Shown here: positions 62,098 to 64,000 of the stretch, piece after piece | Layout: each line of letters starts with the position of its first letter | Position numbering within the stretch: the stretch's first letter is position 1 | Assembly: GCF_026343295.1 (NCBI RefSeq) | Contig: NZ_JAPELY010000001.1 | Span: 2,356,001-2,420,000, forward strand | Direction of reading: 5' to 3' | Length of the DNA stretch: 64,000 nt | Source of the DNA: Streptomyces sp. NBC_00083 | GTDB taxonomy: Bacteria > Actinomycetota > Actinomycetes > Streptomycetales > Streptomycetaceae | Notes under the pieces: model-generated | Database searches by the model: none | What the model was told of the DNA's origin: nothing | What the model saw: the letters and a program-made list of their open reading frames with translations, nothing else | Position numbers and translations under genes: made by a program

Positions 62098-62557
62098 GGG
62101 GGCCTCCTGGGGCGGGACGTGTGGGGGTCGTTCGGCTCATGCCTACACCGTTTGCTCCTGCACGCGCCAAGTCCCGGGCGGTCGAGGCGCGGAGACGTTC
62201 CCCTTCCGCGCCGATCGCATCGCCGGAAGTCGGCCATTCGGAGGCGGGGGCGAAGGGGGACAAAGAGGTCTCCAAGCCTGCGCGCCGAAAGATCGCCAGG
62301 CTCGACAAAAGGGCCGACCCGAAAAGGGAGTGACGCATTCCTTACCATGGGCATGTAGTCGGCCGACATGGATTCGATCATCAATGGGTTGGTAAAGAAG
62401 CTGGTCGGCGCCGTAATGGCAGAGACGGGAAGGGGGAGCGGGAAAAGAGGACGTTCCGGTTCGAACGCGTGGACATCACACCATGTCCCGAAGAGCGGGC
62501 CCCCGGCTCACCGGCGCCCGGCTGTCCGAAATCCTGCGGGGCCGGGGACACGCTCCG
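62098..62557. other. AT-richer gap before the second peptide locus
   Basis: About 460 bases without a convincing gene. The base composition and poor third-position GC from about 62250 to 62500 differ from the rest of the window. A frame starting at ATG 62368 (M-D-S-I-I-N-G-L-V-K-K-L-V) reads as a short amphipathic helix, but has no ribosome site. A lysine/arginine-rich frame at 62121-62333 is also open but has no ribosome site either. Confidence 0.4.
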
Positions 62558-62586
62558 TTGACTGGCCGAGAACCCCCCGTTAGGTT
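62558..62586 (+). promoter_or_regulatory. Near-consensus promoter of the peptide precursor gene
   Basis: TTGACT (62558-62563) and TAGGTT (62581-62586) are exactly 17 bases apart. Transcription would start near 62593 and give a leader of about 42 bases ending in the ribosome site GGAGG. Confidence 0.82.
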
Positions 62587-62634
62587 CACGATCGCTCGAT
62601 CATCGATGTGCTCTGCAAAGAACCTGGAGGTTCC

Positions 62635-62772
62635 ATGCCTGAGAACAATGAGCCGCAGCAATTCAGCGAGCTGGACGACCTGGACGTCATCGAATCGGCC
62701 GAGTTGAAGGTGGGCGGCGCATTCCACGCCTTCCGCTTCAAGTCTCTGATCGAGGCCGACCCGGAGTCCTGA
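62635..62772 (+). CDS. Candidate RiPP precursor peptide (45 aa)
   Basis: ATG 62635 to TGA 62772. It starts M-P-E-N-N-E-P-Q-Q-F, has an acidic leader-like part E-L-D-D-L-D-V-I-E-S-A-E-L, a G-G turn, then aromatic F-H-A-F-R-F-K-S-L-I-E. An acidic helical leader with a distinct C-terminal part, a strong promoter, GGAGG and a radical SAM enzyme 82 bases downstream are what RiPP precursors show. No cysteine is present, so a thioether peptide is unlikely; modification of His, Phe, Arg or Lys side chains is more plausible. Family not recognised. Confidence 0.7.
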   Translation: MPENNEPQQFSELDDLDVIESAELKVGGAFHAFRFKSLIEADPES

Positions 62773-62854
62773 CCCAGGACAAGTGCACCGGTGGGGCTGG
62801 TCTCTCCAGCTCCACCTCCTGGAACCTCGTCGCGGGCGGAGGAGTGCGGAAAGC

Positions 62855-64000
62855 GTGCCGAATTCCGAACCAGATGTGCTTCTGCTCTTTCCCCCGCAGA
62901 CGGAGGCGCGGCTCTTCCCCTATCTGAGCCTGCCGTATCTGACCGGATTCCTCCGGCGCGCCGGACGAACGGTGCACCAGGCCGACCTGAACGTCGAGCT
63001 GTTCCACGAGCTCCTCACCCCCGGGCCCCTGCGCCAGGCGCACCAGCGCCACCTGCGCCGCGCCGACACCGACATGCGGGAGTGGTACCGCGCCGCGATG
63101 GCCGACACCGCCCGCCGCTTCCTGCCCGAACTGCGGGGCCAGGTCCTCGCCAAGAGCGGCGCCGGAGCGCTCGGCGCCGACCGCGCCGTGCGCCTGGCCA
63201 ACCAGGCCGTCGAAGTCGTCCTCGAAGACTCCTTCCTCACCCGGCTGTGGCCCAGCCTGAGCACGCTCGACGAGCAGGTTCGGCACACCGCCGCCCTGCC
63301 GGCCGAAGCCCTCGACGCTCCCACCGCCGCCCTGCGACGGCTGGTCGAGCGCACCCTGGCCGGCCGCCGCCCCCGCGTCATCGGGCTGTCCGTGGCCTTC
63401 TTCAGCCAGATCGCCCCCGCCCTGCTCATCGCCGCGTGGGCCCGCGCCCTCGCCCCCGAGGCGCACCTATGGCTCGGCGGGCAGCAGGTGATGCTGCGCC
63501 AGGACGACCTGCTGGGTCTGGCGTCCGTCGACGCCTGCGTCGACGCCCTCTGCGTCACCGCCGGCGAGGAACCCCTGACCCGCGCCCTGGACGCGCTGGA
63601 CGGCGCCCTTCCCCCGGGCGACATACCCGGCATCCGCCGGCCCGGAGCCGGGGCGCACACCGCACCCCGCCCCGTGCGCACCACCTTCCGGGACGCCGCG
63701 CCGCCGGACTTCGCGGACCTCCCGATCCGGTCCTACGTGGCCGAGGACTTCCAACTCGCCATCGTCTCCTGCGTGGGCTGCTACTGGGGGCGCTGCGTGT
63801 TCTGCTCGTACGGAAACAGGTCGCTGCCGCAGGGCGCCTACCAGCAGGGCACGCCCGCCCAGATCGCGGACGCGGTGGAGCACACTGTCCGCACCCACGG
63901 CGTGGACTTCGTGGCCGTCGTCGACGAGAACACCAACCTCAGGCTCGTGACCCAGGCGATGCGCGAAGTGCGCCGCCGTGGCGTGCGCGTCACCTTCAGC
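62855..64000 (+). CDS. Cobalamin-type radical SAM enzyme of a RiPP locus (partial)
   Basis: The frame runs from GTG 62855 to the last base of the window with no stop, so only 382 residues are seen. The N-terminal domain, with L-L-F-P-P-Q-T-E-A-R-L-F-P-Y-L-S-L-P-Y-L and D-L-N-V-E, is of the B12-binding type of RiPP radical SAM methyltransferases. The radical SAM core has C-V-G-C-Y-W-G-R-C-V-F-C-S-Y-G, with Cys309, 314 and 317 spaced C-x4-C-x2-C and an extra Cys306. V-V-D-E-N follows. The likely job is to C-methylate or otherwise modify the peptide encoded just upstream. GTG 62855 has GGAG before it. The rest of the locus lies outside the window. Confidence 0.85.
   Translation, partial: MPNSEPDVLLLFPPQTEARLFPYLSLPYLTGFLRRAGRTVHQADLNVELFHELLTPGPLRQAHQRHLRRADTDMREWYRAAMADTARRFLPELRGQVLAKSGAGALGADRAVRLANQAVEVVLEDSFLTRLWPSLSTLDEQVRHTAALPAEALDAPTAALRRLVERTLAGRRPRVIGLSVAFFSQIAPALLIAAWARALAPEAHLWLGGQQVMLRQDDLLGLASVDACVDALCVTAGEEPLTRALDALDGALPPGDIPGIRRPGAGAHTAPRPVRTTFRDAAPPDFADLPIRSYVAEDFQLAIVSCVGCYWGRCVFCSYGNRSLPQGAYQQGTPAQIADAVEHTVRTHGVDFVAVVDENTNLRLVTQAMREVRRRGVRVTFS

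Noticed and set aside
62121..62333. A 70-residue Arg/Lys-rich frame before the RiPP locus
   Set aside because: No ribosome site, no recognisable domain and unusual codon use; more likely non-coding.

Overview
The window is chromosomal DNA from a Streptomyces-type actinomycete. The DNA is very GC-rich and third codon positions are almost always G or C. GTG and TTG starts are common, and several genes look leaderless, with a TANNNT -10 box six to eight bases before the start. The gene order from an FHA protein through two MerR regulators and a DUF151 nuclease to gcvP is the conserved actinobacterial garA/Rv1828-Rv1830/gcvP neighbourhood. I cannot name the species. I saw no tRNA, rRNA, CRISPR array, prophage or insertion sequence.

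Layout. (1) 1-7.5 kb: FHA protein end, ftsR-like MerR, bifunctional nuclease, second MerR, DNA polymerase IV, PRC-barrel protein, and gcvP behind a tandem glycine riboswitch. (2) 7.5-19.4 kb: small conserved proteins, a glutamate-cysteine ligase-family enzyme, a VWA/solute-binding membrane protein, a CPBP protease, PhzF, a nickel-binding DUF4242 protein, a PadR repressor, a Clp-N protein and two EamA transporters, the second behind a probable leader peptide. (3) 19.4-26.6 kb: three divergent or convergent regulator/target sets (MocR/PPOX, LysR/EamA, PPOX), an isochorismatase fold lacking its triad, a Rieske lipoprotein, and a HipA-like kinase coupled to DUF3037. (4) 26.6-30 kb: two SDR reductases, ung and a TPR protein. 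dinB, ung and the TPR gene share the same RecA-NDp/PafBC-type DNA-damage promoter. (5) 30-45.7 kb: TetR with FAD monooxygenase and a coupled oxidoreductase, Lnt, enoyl-CoA hydratase, GNAT, two small paralogous proteins, UppP, a TVP38-like protein, an AlkD-like protein, a divergent EF-Tu and a spermidine-synthase-like protein. (6) 45.7-52.2 kb: a secreted GH3 glycosidase, DedA, a repeat-rich gap, two left-handed beta-helix proteins and an XRE-cupin regulator.

(7) 52.5-60.7 kb is the most interesting part: a complete FxSxx-COOH cassette. It encodes a short peptide ending F-Q-S-A-L (FxsA), a radical SAM/SPASM maturase fused to a HExxH domain (FxsB), a TIR protein (FxsC) and a 1324-residue ParA-like/TIR/NB-ARC/TPR protein (FxsT). 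It looks like a crosslinked-peptide pathway wired to an NLR-like sensor or effector pair. (8) 62.6 kb to the end: a second, unrelated peptide locus, with a 45-residue precursor under a near-consensus promoter and a cobalamin-type radical SAM enzyme that runs off the window edge.

Functions are assigned from recognised motifs and family knowledge, without database searches.
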